Source: Pseudomonadota bacterium (GTDB lineage: Bacteria; Pseudomonadota; Alphaproteobacteria; Sphingomonadales; Sphingomonadaceae). From it: a stretch of DNA of 64,000 nt. Shown here piece after piece: positions 33,902 to 42,060 of the stretch. The stretch is from positions 186,001 through 250,000 of the forward strand of contig JAEXAW010000084.1 of assembly GCA_023458055.1 (NCBI GenBank), read 5' to 3'. Position numbers and translations under genes: made by a program. Below the pieces are notes generated by a model. That model worked only from the letters and a program-made list of their open reading frames with translations. It was not told the origin of the DNA and did no database searches. Position 1 is the stretch's first letter; each line of letters begins with the position of its first letter.

Positions 33902-34355
33902 CGGGGTGGGTTTTCATCAGAGATGACGCAGGGAAGCACCTAGCGGCCTGCCGCAAACGCGCTATTAATTTTCAAATTTTTTTTGGTATGCGTCGAAATC
34001 ATCCGCATAGATTGAGGGGGCTTTTATGTGTATTATATTAGGGTCCGGACCCTAATTATTTCACGGAGAGACCGCAGAGGAAGCGCAGGCGCAGAGGCGA
34101 TGCGCTTCGTGGCGAATGGCGCGCTCCAATCTCGGCGGGCTCTGCTTCCTTTGCGCCTCTGCGCGAAACGGATTTTTACGCCGAAGCGTGAAGGACGCGA
34201 AGAGGGTAATCCCATGTGGACCCGCATAGGGCGGGATTGGCCGTCAAATACTTCCCCTCCTGGTGCTGGGCGCACCGTGCTCCCCATCAGAGATGGGGCG
34301 GTGTGGTTGCGCCTGAACTATCTTGGGTTACCCCATCCCCGTCGGGTTCGCCGCT
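33902..34355. other. Intergenic stretch, 454 bp, with palindromes but no gene
   Basis: It begins with an AT-rich part (33960-34040), then a perfect 20-base palindrome, then imperfect inverted copies of a CGCAGAGG/CCTCTGCG-type element (about 34070-34175) and a CCCCATC/GATGGGG hairpin (34282-34298). Open frames here have no support from composition or start sites. It separates nhaA from the convergent ybaN-like gene. Confidence 0.55.
34037..34056. repeat. Perfect 20-bp palindrome, copy 2 of the TTAGGGTC element
   Basis: ATTAGGGTCCGGACCCTAAT is identical to its reverse complement. Its core TTAGGGTC-N2-GACCCTAA is the same as the palindrome at 15483-15500. It stands in an AT-rich gap after nhaA. 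Confidence 0.65.
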
Positions 34356-34706
34356 CTATTCGGGCCGTGTCCAGATCCACGTTCCGCCGATCAAGGCCGC
34401 CGCCACCGGCAGCAACGCCCATGGCATCGGCAAGCGCCACACGCCTATTCCGGCGCTCACCGCAAAGGCTACCGTCGCGGCGATCTTACCCTTGCGGCTG
34501 ATCGCCCCGCGCGCGCGCCAGGCGCTGATATGCGGGCCATAGGTGCGATGCTCGACCAGCCAGCGTTCCAGCTCCGGATTGCCGCGGGCAAAGCAAAAGG
34601 CGGCAAGGATGACGAACGGAACGGTCGGGAGCAGCGGCACGATGATCCCGATACCCCCCAGCCCGAGCGACGCCCAGCCCGCGCCTGTCCACAAATGCCG
34701 GTTCAT
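34356..34706 (-). CDS. YbaN family protein (DUF454)
   Basis: A 116-residue small inner-membrane protein with two or three hydrophobic segments. The opening GWASLGLGGIGIIVPLLPTVPFVILAAFCFARGNPE region (quoted parts: LPTVPFVILAAFCFARGNPE), followed by WLVEHRTYGPHI, is the DUF454 signature. The family's role is unknown. It starts ten bases after the phosphoesterase gene, so the two are probably co-transcribed. Confidence 0.85.
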   Translation of the reverse strand: MNRHLWTGAGWASLGLGGIGIIVPLLPTVPFVILAAFCFARGNPELERWLVEHRTYGPHISAWRARGAISRKGKIAATVAFAVSAGIGVWRLPMPWALLPVAAALIGGTWIWTRPE

Positions 34707-34716
34707 AAATGCCTCT

Positions 34717-35562
34717 TCATCGGCCGACCGTCACCAGCCACATATCGGGCACCGCGCCCAAGCGCAGCGGCAGGTTCGATGTCCCGAGCCCGGCCCCTAC
34801 ATAAATGGTGCGCCCGCCTTCGACAATCTTGCCGCAGGCATAGCGGTCGCCGAAAGACGATGCGTAGGTGATAGCGCCGAATATCGGAAAGCGGATTTGC
34901 CCGCAATGGGTGTGTCCGGCGGCAACGAGCTTGATCGTCTGTGACAGATGAGGTGCCAGATCTGGGGTGTGGGTGATCATCACCGGCACGCCTTTATAAT
35001 CGGCCATAGCGCGCTCGGTTGCAGGAATATCTGCGTGGGCAGTGAAAAAATCATCCACCCCGCCGATGACAAAAGGCCCCCGCGCGACCGCTTGGTTATC
35101 GAGCAACGTGATCCCGCCCGCGCGGATCGCCGCTGAAACCTCCGCCGCATCGCGCCAATGGTCATGGTTGCCGAGTACCGCCACCGTCCCCCAGCGTGGC
35201 TGGAGCCCGGCGAGCGGCGCCAGTGCTTCGGCGGCGGAATAATGGCGCGTGGCGAGCGTCTTGTCGGAAATGAAATCGCCCGCGAGCAAGATCAGGTCGG
35301 GCTTGAGCGCATTGATCTGGGCGACAATGCGCGCCACCCGCTCGGGCGGCATATCCGGCCCCGCGACGTGCAGGTCGCTCGCGATGAGGATAGTCGCCGG
35401 CGGCGTCCCCTTTGGCCACTCCGCAAGATGAACCGTATCACGCCGCACTACAGGATCGGAAATCGCGGTCCAGTACATATAGCCGATGAAGAGGAGGAAG
35501 AGGACCGCCAGAGCGGCAAAACGCTTTAACCAACGCACAAGAAAAAGGGAACCTCCGGTCAT
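34717..35562 (-). CDS. Membrane-anchored metallophosphoesterase, YaeI-like
   Basis: A 281-residue phosphoesterase with an N-terminal membrane anchor (FAALAVLFLLFIGYMYW). Metal-binding motifs of the calcineurin-like fold are in order: ASDLHV, LLAGDFISD, LGNHDHW, ITHTPD and GHTHCGQIRFP. YaeI-type enzymes act at the membrane and in other species are linked to lipid or cyclic-nucleotide hydrolysis; the substrate here is unknown. The start at 35562 (MTGGSLFL) is chosen to give a short basic N-tail; 35598 or 35595 are alternatives. Confidence 0.85.
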   Translation of the reverse strand: MTGGSLFLVRWLKRFAALAVLFLLFIGYMYWTAISDPVVRRDTVHLAEWPKGTPPATILIASDLHVAGPDMPPERVARIVAQINALKPDLILLAGDFISDKTLATRHYSAAEALAPLAGLQPRWGTVAVLGNHDHWRDAAEVSAAIRAGGITLLDNQAVARGPFVIGGVDDFFTAHADIPATERAMADYKGVPVMITHTPDLAPHLSQTIKLVAAGHTHCGQIRFPIFGAITYASSFGDRYACGKIVEGGRTIYVGAGLGTSNLPLRLGAVPDMWLVTVGR

Positions 35563-35727
35563 TGCCGCGCGGTCTAGCAAATTTGCGGGAGCCATCAAAG
35601 CGCGCTGTCGATATTATTACGGCGGGTGCAAGACCGATTGGCATTAACCATTCACCCAAGAGCAATAAAGGCAACGATAAACTTAGCGATGTGGAGGATC
35701 ATAAACCCCGCGCAATGGAGGATGTCG

Positions 35728-36210
35728 ATGAAAGCAAAGATTTTACTGGGTGTAATAACGCTCGGCGCACTGGCGATACCGGCAACGTTCGCGGTGTCGA
35801 CCGCACAGGCGCAGACGGACCCATATGATGCCAAAGTCGGTAGCGGCCCCACCAATGGTCTGTCGATGACCTGTTGGCCGGTCTATCGCGGCTTTGTGTC
35901 GGATAGCCCGCGCACCTATGCGGTGGTGAACGGCAAGCTTTACAATATGGAATCCGGCGACCGCATCCTGCTGTCGGGCCCGACCCTGACATCGCTAGGC
36001 GTGACCACCGACGGCAGGGTGCGACAAGAAAGCTTTGCACGACATAGTATCAAAGGCAAAATTCTTACCCGGACGGTGTATTGGAAAACGCTTCCCAACG
36101 GTAAACTACGCCCACGCTTCACTGAACGCTATAATTTTGCCGCGCAAACGATCATGGATAAAGGTGGCCGCGACGAGTGTAATCACAACCGCCGTCCGAA
36201 TGGTGGATAG
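35728..36210 (+). CDS. Exported hypothetical protein
   Basis: A 160-residue protein of unknown function with a signal peptide (LLGVITLGALAIPATFAVST, cut after AQA). The mature part has two cysteines (MTCWPVYR and DECNHNRRP near the end), which could form a disulphide in the periplasm. GGAGG lies six bases before the ATG at 35728. It is isolated and followed by a bidirectional terminator. I do not recognise a family. Confidence 0.65.
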   Translation: MKAKILLGVITLGALAIPATFAVSTAQAQTDPYDAKVGSGPTNGLSMTCWPVYRGFVSDSPRTYAVVNGKLYNMESGDRILLSGPTLTSLGVTTDGRVRQESFARHSIKGKILTRTVYWKTLPNGKLRPRFTERYNFAAQTIMDKGGRDECNHNRRPNGG

Positions 36211-36216
36211 CCGCAA

Positions 36217-36261
36217 AAAAAGCCCCGCTAGTACTGCCAATTGCGGCGGGGCGGGGCTTTT
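36217..36261. terminator. Bidirectional terminator
   Basis: AAAAGCCCCGC pairs with GCGGGGCTTTT across a 23-base loop. The A-run on one side and T-run on the other let it act for both the exported-protein gene (plus) and the doc gene (minus), which converge here. Confidence 0.8.
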
Positions 36262-36273
36262 GATGATGCAGCG

Positions 36274-36663
36274 TTACTCCGCGACCAAATGCGCGCGGAA
36301 CCAGTCGGCCAGTTCCTCTTCGGAAAGCTCTCCGGCAGCGAGGGCGAGGAAAGCGACCACCAGTTCGGCATCGCTTGCCATAAGACTATAGCCGTTCAAG
36401 ATTAGAAAAGTTTCACTGACCACCGCCGCTGTGCGCTTGTTGCCGTCTACGAAAGGGTGGTTGCGCGCAATGCCGTAAGCATAAGCCGCCGCGAGCGCCG
36501 CTACGTCCGGCTCACCATAAGCCGACAGATTTTCGGGGCGTGCCAGCGCGCTGTCCAGCAGGTTCATGTCGCGCACGCCTTGTCCCCCGCCATGTTCGGC
36601 GAGTTGCTCCGCATGGGCGGTTATCGCGACCTGTCGCGCGACCCAGATCCAGTTATCGTTCAT
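36274..36663 (-). CDS. doc: Doc-type toxin (Fic/Doc family)
   Basis: A 129-residue death-on-curing toxin. The Fic/Doc active-site motif is HPFVDGNKRTAA (H69), i.e. HxFxDGNKR, as in Doc kinases that phosphorylate elongation factor Tu and stop translation. Size equals phage P1 Doc. It lies nine bases after the antitoxin gene in the same operon, toxin second. The motif is intact, so the toxin is likely functional. Confidence 0.9.
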   Translation of the reverse strand: MNDNWIWVARQVAITAHAEQLAEHGGGQGVRDMNLLDSALARPENLSAYGEPDVAALAAAYAYGIARNHPFVDGNKRTAAVVSETFLILNGYSLMASDAELVVAFLALAAGELSEEELADWFRAHLVAE

Positions 36664-36672
36664 GGGCGGGTC

Positions 36673-36909
36673 TTATTTAGCGAGTTCACGCAAGGCGCGC
36701 TTGCGCCGCGCCATCACCTCGCGGGCGACGGCCAACTGATCCGCGAAATCGGCATCACCTTCGTGGCGGCGCAGCTGCAGTTCCCCGTTGCTCATCTCGA
36801 CAAAATCAATGCTATCCCCCTGCGCAACGCGTAGGTGCGCGAGCACTTCTTTGGGGAGGATGACACCGGCGCTGTTGCCGACCTTGATGATTTTGAGCTG
36901 CTTGTTCAT
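36673..36909 (-). CDS. AbrB/MazE-type antitoxin of the Doc toxin
   Basis: A 78-residue antitoxin. The first ~48 residues form a SpoVT/AbrB swapped-hairpin DNA-binding domain (LKIIKVGNSAGVILPKEVL); the C-terminal ~30 residues are charged and helical (DQLAVAREVMARRKRALREL), suitable for wrapping the toxin. Doc toxins are classically paired with Phd, so an AbrB-type partner is a less common pairing. The ATG at 36909 directly follows a canonical promoter; a longer frame to 37110 would run through that promoter and is not used. Confidence 0.85.
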   Translation of the reverse strand: MNKQLKIIKVGNSAGVILPKEVLAHLRVAQGDSIDFVEMSNGELQLRRHEGDADFADQLAVAREVMARRKRALRELAK

Positions 36910-36944
36910 ACAAATGTTATAACATTGGCGGCGCGTATGGTCAA
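36910..36944 (-). promoter_or_regulatory. Canonical promoter with operator; predicted leaderless start
   Basis: On the minus strand a -35 box TTGACC (36944-36939) and a -10 box TATAAC (36921-36916) are separated by 17 bases. Six bases then precede the antitoxin ATG, placing the expected transcription start on the A of the start codon, so the mRNA would have no leader. A perfect 14-base palindrome AATGTTATAACATT (36913-36926) covers the -10 box and is a likely site for autorepression by the AbrB-type antitoxin. Confidence 0.7.
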
Positions 36945-37479
36945 GCCGCGCGGGGGAGAGTCCCGGCCTCCCGTTTGCCCCCGCAAACGCAAAAACCCCT
37001 CCGCGGGTGGGCGGATGGGCGCATGCGTTTCGTATGTGGATACGAAAGGGGGCACGGTCGGCGCGTCTTGCCGCTGGCGTTCGCCGGGCTTGACGACTAT
37101 GGATCATCAAACAGGTGGAAGAGCACTATTGGCTGCTTTTCCGGGGATGCCTTGTGGTGCCATCGCCCCGGATGCGTTGCGGATGAAAGGATTGAGCGCC
37201 CTTTCGTAAACGCGTCCGGCGGCATGCAATAGCAACCGCAAGGCAGACGTGACGTCATTCGGTTAAGCGAACGACTCCGCGCCGACCGTTCATCCATGCG
37301 AGCATAATCCGAAAGCCTCGCACATCAGACCTGTCCCATTCCCCTTTTGGCCACCAAGGTTCATGAGACGAAAATTCGATAACCTATTTGGTTTTATTTT
37401 GTCAAGAGGAAATTTCTTATTTGAAGACATGTGGCCCGAATGGTATAAGGAACTTCACAGGAGAGAGGGGAGCGTTCGG
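36945..37479. other. Intergenic stretch, 535 bp, no gene recognised
   Basis: No frame here has a credible start plus family resemblance. The second half (about 37360-37450) is AT-rich compared with the surroundings and probably holds the promoter of the TonB-domain gene; the first half is GC-rich and featureless. Confidence 0.45.
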
Positions 37480-38376
37480 ATGGGCAGATTATCTCGTCAC
37501 GTCATCGCAGCGTTGTTTGCCGCATCGGCAATGACCTGTTCTGCGGCCAGCGCCAAACCCAGCCCCCGCGAGCTTGAGCCGACGTCGAAATGGCTCATGG
37601 ACTATCGCGACAATAGCTGCCGTTTATCGCGTCAATTTGGTGCAGGCGACGAGCAAATCTTACTGATGTTGAGCCAATATGGCCCCAGCGATGCGTTTCG
37701 CGTGACCGTGGCCGGGAAACCCACCAAAGTCCTGTTCAGCAGGTCCATGAAGGTGCAGTTTGGGCCCAATGAAGAGGTCCAGACCGTTATTGCAGAAGAA
37801 GGGACGCTCGGGAAATATCCCGCTTTATTATTTGCGCGTGCCATGACCGTCGCCAAATCCGAGCCTGATGCTGAGTATAAATTTTCCGACCCGTCAACAT
37901 GGCAGAGAAGTGCGCCCCCTACATCCGAGCAGCTCGCCGGGGTGCGCAATTTGACCATTGGCGTGGGCCGTAGTCGACCATTGGTGCTCAAAACCGGATC
38001 GCTGTCAAAGCCGTTTGAAGCCCTCACAACCTGTGTCGATAATCTGGTCAAGTCCTGGGGTCTTGATCCCGCAATCGTCAAGACGCTGACCCGTGGCGCA
38101 ACGCCGGAATCCGATCCGGGCAACTGGATACGCTCAAGCGACTATCCTCAGGGAATGTTGATGGCACGCCAGCCTGCCATTGTTAATTTTCTGCTCAATG
38201 TCGATGCTAATGGCGCCGTGACCAAATGTACGATCCAGGAAACGACCTATCCCAAGGCCTTTGACGATGCGGTCTGTAATGCGGTGACCAAACGCGGCCG
38301 TTTCAAACCGGCGCTTGATGCCAACGGGCAAGCCGTCGCCTCCTATTGGCAGCGAACAGTGCGGTTCGTGCTCTGA
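37480..38376 (+). CDS. Exported protein with TonB-type C-terminal domain
   Basis: A 298-residue protein with a signal peptide (VIAALFAASAMTCSAASA). The last ~85 residues (FLLNVDANGAVTKCTIQETT, then FDDAVCNAVTKRGRFKPALDANG) match the TonB C-terminal domain that contacts outer-membrane transporters, but there is no membrane anchor or proline-rich spacer, so it is not a classical TonB. The middle part is unrecognised. A purine-rich site (GGAGAGAGGGGAG) precedes the ATG at 37480; an upstream in-frame ATG at 37363 would mask the signal peptide. Confidence 0.7.
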   Translation: MGRLSRHVIAALFAASAMTCSAASAKPSPRELEPTSKWLMDYRDNSCRLSRQFGAGDEQILLMLSQYGPSDAFRVTVAGKPTKVLFSRSMKVQFGPNEEVQTVIAEEGTLGKYPALLFARAMTVAKSEPDAEYKFSDPSTWQRSAPPTSEQLAGVRNLTIGVGRSRPLVLKTGSLSKPFEALTTCVDNLVKSWGLDPAIVKTLTRGATPESDPGNWIRSSDYPQGMLMARQPAIVNFLLNVDANGAVTKCTIQETTYPKAFDDAVCNAVTKRGRFKPALDANGQAVASYWQRTVRFVL

Positions 38377-38430
38377 TCGCGGCGCGTCGGCTGCGGCGTT
38401 GATACCGAAAATCGACGCCGCGCCCGCCCA

Positions 38431-39912
38431 CTAACGCACCTCGCCCCACCGATAGGCGATGTCGCCGTCAACCAACTCCGCGTTGCCCCCTGCAATGCGG
38501 ATCGCGATCACGGCGTCCGCCGCATCGGCGCTGTTGCGGGCGACCAGTAGGGGCCGTCCTAACCTTGCGCTCGCCCAACCCATCTGCATGGCAGCCTCGG
38601 GATCAAGCGTGCCGTCGCGGGTGACAGGGGCCGCCGGTTCAATCAGCGGCGGTTTGATGCGCACCGTCCAGCCGGGGAACGCGGCCTCGACGTCCCGCTC
38701 CATCTGCATCAATTGCGGCCAGTCGAACGGGTCTTCGTTCCGTTGCGCAACCGCTATTTCCACCCGGCGGCGCTCTGCATCGATCATCAGGGCATCGCGC
38801 CGCACCCCGATCTTTTCCGCCGCCCAGCGGGCGAGCGCGTCCGCCTGCGCCTGCTCATTGACGGCGTTGTTGGCCAAAGCCCTCAGCTTTTCGCGCTCCA
38901 GCATCGCGGCGCTGCTTTCGGCGCGCAGCTGGGTGAGTTCGACCCTCGCCTTGCTGCCGCAAACCGCCTCGATCCGGCGTTGCAGCGCGCCAAGCTTGTC
39001 TTCATCAAGCAAGCTTGGCGCAATCACCACCGCGTGAACATCAATGGGGTCGCCGTCATAATTGACCCGCAATTCATCAATGTCGGCGCGTCCCTGATAG
39101 GCTTCTTCCACCAATCGGCTGATGTCAGCCGTCATGCGCGTTTCCCACGCAAGATTGCTCAGCGTTAGCGCCAGCGGCACCGCGAGCAGGGTGAACATCG
39201 CGATGATGCCAAAGGTCTGCAACCGCGTCTGCTTGACCGATAGATGATGCGCAAAACCGAACAGCCTCGCCATGATCGTCGTCGTAAAGGCAATGGTCAT
39301 GAAATTGGTCATGAACAGCAAAAAGGCGCCGCCCGCCACCGGCAGGTTGCGGGTCGCCAGCCCGAAGCCGACGGTCGCCAGCGGCGGCATCAGCGCGGTC
39401 GCGATGGCGACGCCGACAATCGTCTCGCCCTTCTTTCGGATCGTGGCATAGGCCCCTGCAAGGCCGGAAAAGAGCGCAACGCCAAGATCAAGCAAATTGG
39501 GCTGGGTGCGCGCGGCAAGTTCGCTGGTGAGCGTCTTGATCGGTGAGGCAAGGACAATCAACGCGGTAAAAACAACCGCAATCAGCGCCCCGTAAGCGAC
39601 CGCCTTGCCCGCGCGTTTGACCCCGCGAAAATCAAAGGTCGCGAGCGAAAAGCCCATCCCCATGATCGGCCCCATCAGCGGCGCGACCAGCATCGCGCCG
39701 ATAATCACAGCGGGCGAATTTTGCAGTAATCCAAAAATCGCAATGGCAGCGGAGGTCACGATGTAGAAAAGATAGGCGTAATTCCAGCGGCTATTTTCTT
39801 CGACACTATGCCACACATCGGCCTGATCGACCGAGGCGGCGAGATTTATGTCGCGCCATCGCGCCATTTTGTCGATGAAGCTGGGATCGGAAGCGGGTGC
39901 ACTATTTTTCAT
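38431..39912 (-). CDS. DUF389 family membrane protein
   Basis: A 493-residue protein of the DUF389 (TIGR00341-like) family. After ~40 polar residues there are five or six membrane segments, including AAIAIFGLLQNSPAVIIGAMLVAPLMGPIMG region motifs (IGAMLVAPLMGPIMGMGFSL) and ATALMPPLATVGFGLA. The last ~220 residues are soluble and include a helical, charged stretch. Function is unknown. It begins just after the terminator of the etf operon and is transcribed separately. Confidence 0.85.
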   Translation of the reverse strand: MKNSAPASDPSFIDKMARWRDINLAASVDQADVWHSVEENSRWNYAYLFYIVTSAAIAIFGLLQNSPAVIIGAMLVAPLMGPIMGMGFSLATFDFRGVKRAGKAVAYGALIAVVFTALIVLASPIKTLTSELAARTQPNLLDLGVALFSGLAGAYATIRKKGETIVGVAIATALMPPLATVGFGLATRNLPVAGGAFLLFMTNFMTIAFTTTIMARLFGFAHHLSVKQTRLQTFGIIAMFTLLAVPLALTLSNLAWETRMTADISRLVEEAYQGRADIDELRVNYDGDPIDVHAVVIAPSLLDEDKLGALQRRIEAVCGSKARVELTQLRAESSAAMLEREKLRALANNAVNEQAQADALARWAAEKIGVRRDALMIDAERRRVEIAVAQRNEDPFDWPQLMQMERDVEAAFPGWTVRIKPPLIEPAAPVTRDGTLDPEAAMQMGWASARLGRPLLVARNSADAADAVIAIRIAGGNAELVDGDIAYRWGEVR

Positions 39913-39932
39913 AACGGCGGCCCGACTAGCAC

Positions 39933-39959
39933 AAAAAAGCCCCGGCGGTGAACCGGGGC
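39933..39959 (-). terminator. Terminator of the etfBA operon
   Basis: A seven-base GC stem (GCCCCGG with CCGGGGC) closes a seven-base loop and is followed by a T-run on the minus strand (39938-39933). It lies 43 bases after the etfA stop. Confidence 0.85.
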
Positions 39960-40001
39960 CTTTCTTTGGCTTGATAAAGCTGGGTTAAGGCGCGGTGCCT
40001 T

Positions 40002-40931
40002 TTACAGCTTTTGCGTCAGTTCCGGCACGATCTGGAAGAGGTCGCCGACGAGGCCGATGTCAGCGACCTGGAAGATCGGCGCGTCTTCATCCTTGTTGAT
40101 CGCGATGATGGTTTTTGAATCCTTCATGCCCGCGAGGTGCTGGATCGCGCCCGAGATGCCGATGGCGATATAGACTTCGGGAGCCACGATCTTGCCGGTC
40201 TGGCCGACCTGATAGTCGTTGGGGGCATAGCCCGCATCGACCGCCGCGCGGCTCGCGCCGACACCCGCCTTGAGCTTGTCCGCCAAAGGATCGAGCAATT
40301 CGTGGAATTTTTCGCTGCTGCCGAACGCGCGGCCGCCCGAGACGATGACCTTCGCGCTGGTCAGCTCGGGGCGTTCCGACTTGGCGATTTCGGCACTGAC
40401 GAAGGAGGACAGCCCCTTGTCGCCTGCACCTGAAACCGCTTCGATGGTGCCCGAACCGCCCGATGCCGCCGCCTTGTCGAACGCGGTGCCGCGCACGGTG
40501 ATGACGAGCTTGGGATCGGAGGTCTGCACCGTCGCAATCGCATTGCCCGCATAGGTCGGGCGGGTGAAGGTGTCGGCGCTCTCGACCGAGAGAATGTCCG
40601 ACAATTGCATCACATCGAGCAGCGCGGCGACGCGCGGCGCGATATTTTTGCCGTTCGAGGTCGCGGGCGCGAGGAAGGCATCATGGTGCCCCATCAGGTC
40701 CACGATGAGCGGCGCGACATTTTCCGCCAACGCATGGGCATAAGCCGCGTCATCCGCAACATGGACCTTGCCGACGCCTTCGATTGCGGCGGCTTCCTTG
40801 GCAACGCCATCAACGCCTTGACCCGCCACGAGCAGGTGGACTTCGCCAAGCTTCGATGCGGCGGTCACCGCGGAAAGCGTGGCGTCCTTGACGTTGCTGC
40901 CGTCATGTTCAACCCAAACCAGAGTTTTCAT
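40002..40931 (-). CDS. etfA: Electron transfer flavoprotein, alpha subunit
   Basis: A 309-residue FAD-binding subunit that accepts electrons from acyl-CoA and other dehydrogenases and passes them to ETF-quinone oxidoreductase. The C-terminal FAD domain carries VSGGRAFGS, QVGQTGKIVAPEVYIAIGIS region motifs (VGQTGKIVAPEVYIAIGISG) and INKDEDAPIFQVADIGLVGD. The ATG overlaps the etfB stop by one base (TAATG), typical of translational coupling. It supports fatty-acid and branched-chain amino-acid oxidation. Confidence 0.95.
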   Translation of the reverse strand: MKTLVWVEHDGSNVKDATLSAVTAASKLGEVHLLVAGQGVDGVAKEAAAIEGVGKVHVADDAAYAHALAENVAPLIVDLMGHHDAFLAPATSNGKNIAPRVAALLDVMQLSDILSVESADTFTRPTYAGNAIATVQTSDPKLVITVRGTAFDKAAASGGSGTIEAVSGAGDKGLSSFVSAEIAKSERPELTSAKVIVSGGRAFGSSEKFHELLDPLADKLKAGVGASRAAVDAGYAPNDYQVGQTGKIVAPEVYIAIGISGAIQHLAGMKDSKTIIAINKDEDAPIFQVADIGLVGDLFQIVPELTQKL

Positions 40932-41677
40932 TATGCCACTCCCATCGCCTTGAGTTTTTCCACCAGTTCATCGACGCTGCCGACCTTGATCCCGGCCTGA
41001 CGCACGGGCGGTTCGGCGACCTTTAAGGTCTTGAGGCGCGGCGCGATATCGACGCCGTAATCGCCCGGCGCCTTGGTCGCGAGCGGCTTGGACTTCGCCT
41101 TCATGATGTTGGGAAGCGAAGCATAGCGCGGTTCGTTCAAGCGCAGGTCGGTGGTGACAATCGCGGGGAGCTTGAGGCTCACCGTTTCGAGCCCGCCATC
41201 GACTTCGCGGGTGACAGCGACGCTATCGCCCGACACTTCGACCTTGGACGCGAACGTGCCCTGGCCCCAGCCGGTGAGCGCGGCCAGCATTTGGCCCGTC
41301 TGGTTCGAGTCATCGTCAATCGCCTGCTTGCCGAGGATGACCAGCTGCGGCTGTTCTTCATCCGCCACGGCCTTGAGCAGCTTCGCCACAGCGAGCGGCT
41401 CGACTTCGGCATCGCTTTCGATGAGGATCGCGCGGTCCGCCCCCATGGCGAGCGCGGTGCGCAGCGTTTCCTGCGCCTTGGCGGGGCCGACGGACACCGC
41501 GACGATCTCGGTCGCAACGCCCTTTTCCTTGAGGCGGATCGCTTCTTCGACGGCAATTTCGTCGAACGGATTCATGCTCATCTTGACGTTGGCAAGGTCA
41601 ACCCCCGTGCCATCCGCCTTGACGCGCGGCTTGACGTTATAATCGATCACCCGTTTAACGGGCACCAGGACTTTCAT
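40931..41677 (-). CDS. etfB: Electron transfer flavoprotein, beta subunit
   Basis: A 248-residue AMP-binding subunit of ETF. It opens MKVLVPVKRVIDYNVKPRV, includes NPFDEIAVEEAIRLKEKG, and has the signature GKQAIDDDSNQTGQMLA and the REVDGGLETV segment. Together with EtfA it forms the heterodimer. An inverted repeat resembling a LiuR-type operator lies 48 to 69 bases upstream of the start. Confidence 0.95.
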   Translation of the reverse strand: MKVLVPVKRVIDYNVKPRVKADGTGVDLANVKMSMNPFDEIAVEEAIRLKEKGVATEIVAVSVGPAKAQETLRTALAMGADRAILIESDAEVEPLAVAKLLKAVADEEQPQLVILGKQAIDDDSNQTGQMLAALTGWGQGTFASKVEVSGDSVAVTREVDGGLETVSLKLPAIVTTDLRLNEPRYASLPNIMKAKSKPLATKAPGDYGVDIAPRLKTLKVAEPPVRQAGIKVGSVDELVEKLKAMGVA

Positions 41678-41724
41678 TTGTTCAATCCTTTCCCAATGAA
41701 TCGCGACTGTTGCAGTCCCGATAG

Positions 41725-41746
41725 TTGACGTTCACGTTAACGTCAA
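41725..41746. promoter_or_regulatory. Inverted repeat TTGACGTT-N6-AACGTCAA upstream of etfB
   Basis: Perfect 8-base arms flank a six-base spacer CACGTT, and the overlapping 16-mer TTCACGTTAACGTCAA (41731-41746) is palindromic but for one pair. The pattern resembles palindromes described for LiuR-type MerR regulators of branched-chain amino-acid and fatty-acid degradation, whose regulons include etf genes. It overlaps the last bases of the upstream monooxygenase gene. Confidence 0.5.
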
Positions 41747-42060
41747 TAAACTGATAGGCCCTTTTGCCATTGCGGAATTGCCGCATGGACTTGCGGTGGC
41801 CCGGCGAGCAGGCCTTCGACCTCGCCGAGATAGGCGGTGTAATTCGGATGCTGCAAAAACGCCGCAGCCGCCGCTTCGTTGCTATAGAGTTGGAACACGC
41901 GCAGCACGTCCGCATCTTCTGCGTCAAAACAATAATAATAAGCGAGATGGTCGGCGTTGCCCTGAACCGCAGGCGTCATATATTTTTCCCACACCGCGCG
42001 AACGGCATCCCGCTGGCCGGGCGCGGTCCGATGCGTGATGAAAAGCGCGTGGGCTGTCAT
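41743..42060 (-). CDS. Antibiotic-biosynthesis-monooxygenase-fold protein
   Basis: A 105-residue ABM-fold (dimeric ferredoxin-like) protein. HRTAPGQRDAVRAVWEKYM at the start and YYYCFDAEDADVLRVFQLYSN in the centre match the family, which includes quinol monooxygenases and heme-degrading enzymes. The substrate is unknown. Its ATG overlaps the stop of a 55-residue upstream gene (ATGA). A MerR-type candidate operator for etfB covers its last codons. Confidence 0.8.
   Translation of the reverse strand: MTAHALFITHRTAPGQRDAVRAVWEKYMTPAVQGNADHLAYYYCFDAEDADVLRVFQLYSNEAAAAAFLQHPNYTAYLGEVEGLLAGPPQVHAAIPQWQKGLSVY

Noticed and set aside
36835..37232. Frames of 85-124 residues on the plus strand
   Set aside because: They overlap the antitoxin promoter on the other strand, lack ribosome-binding sites and resemble nothing.
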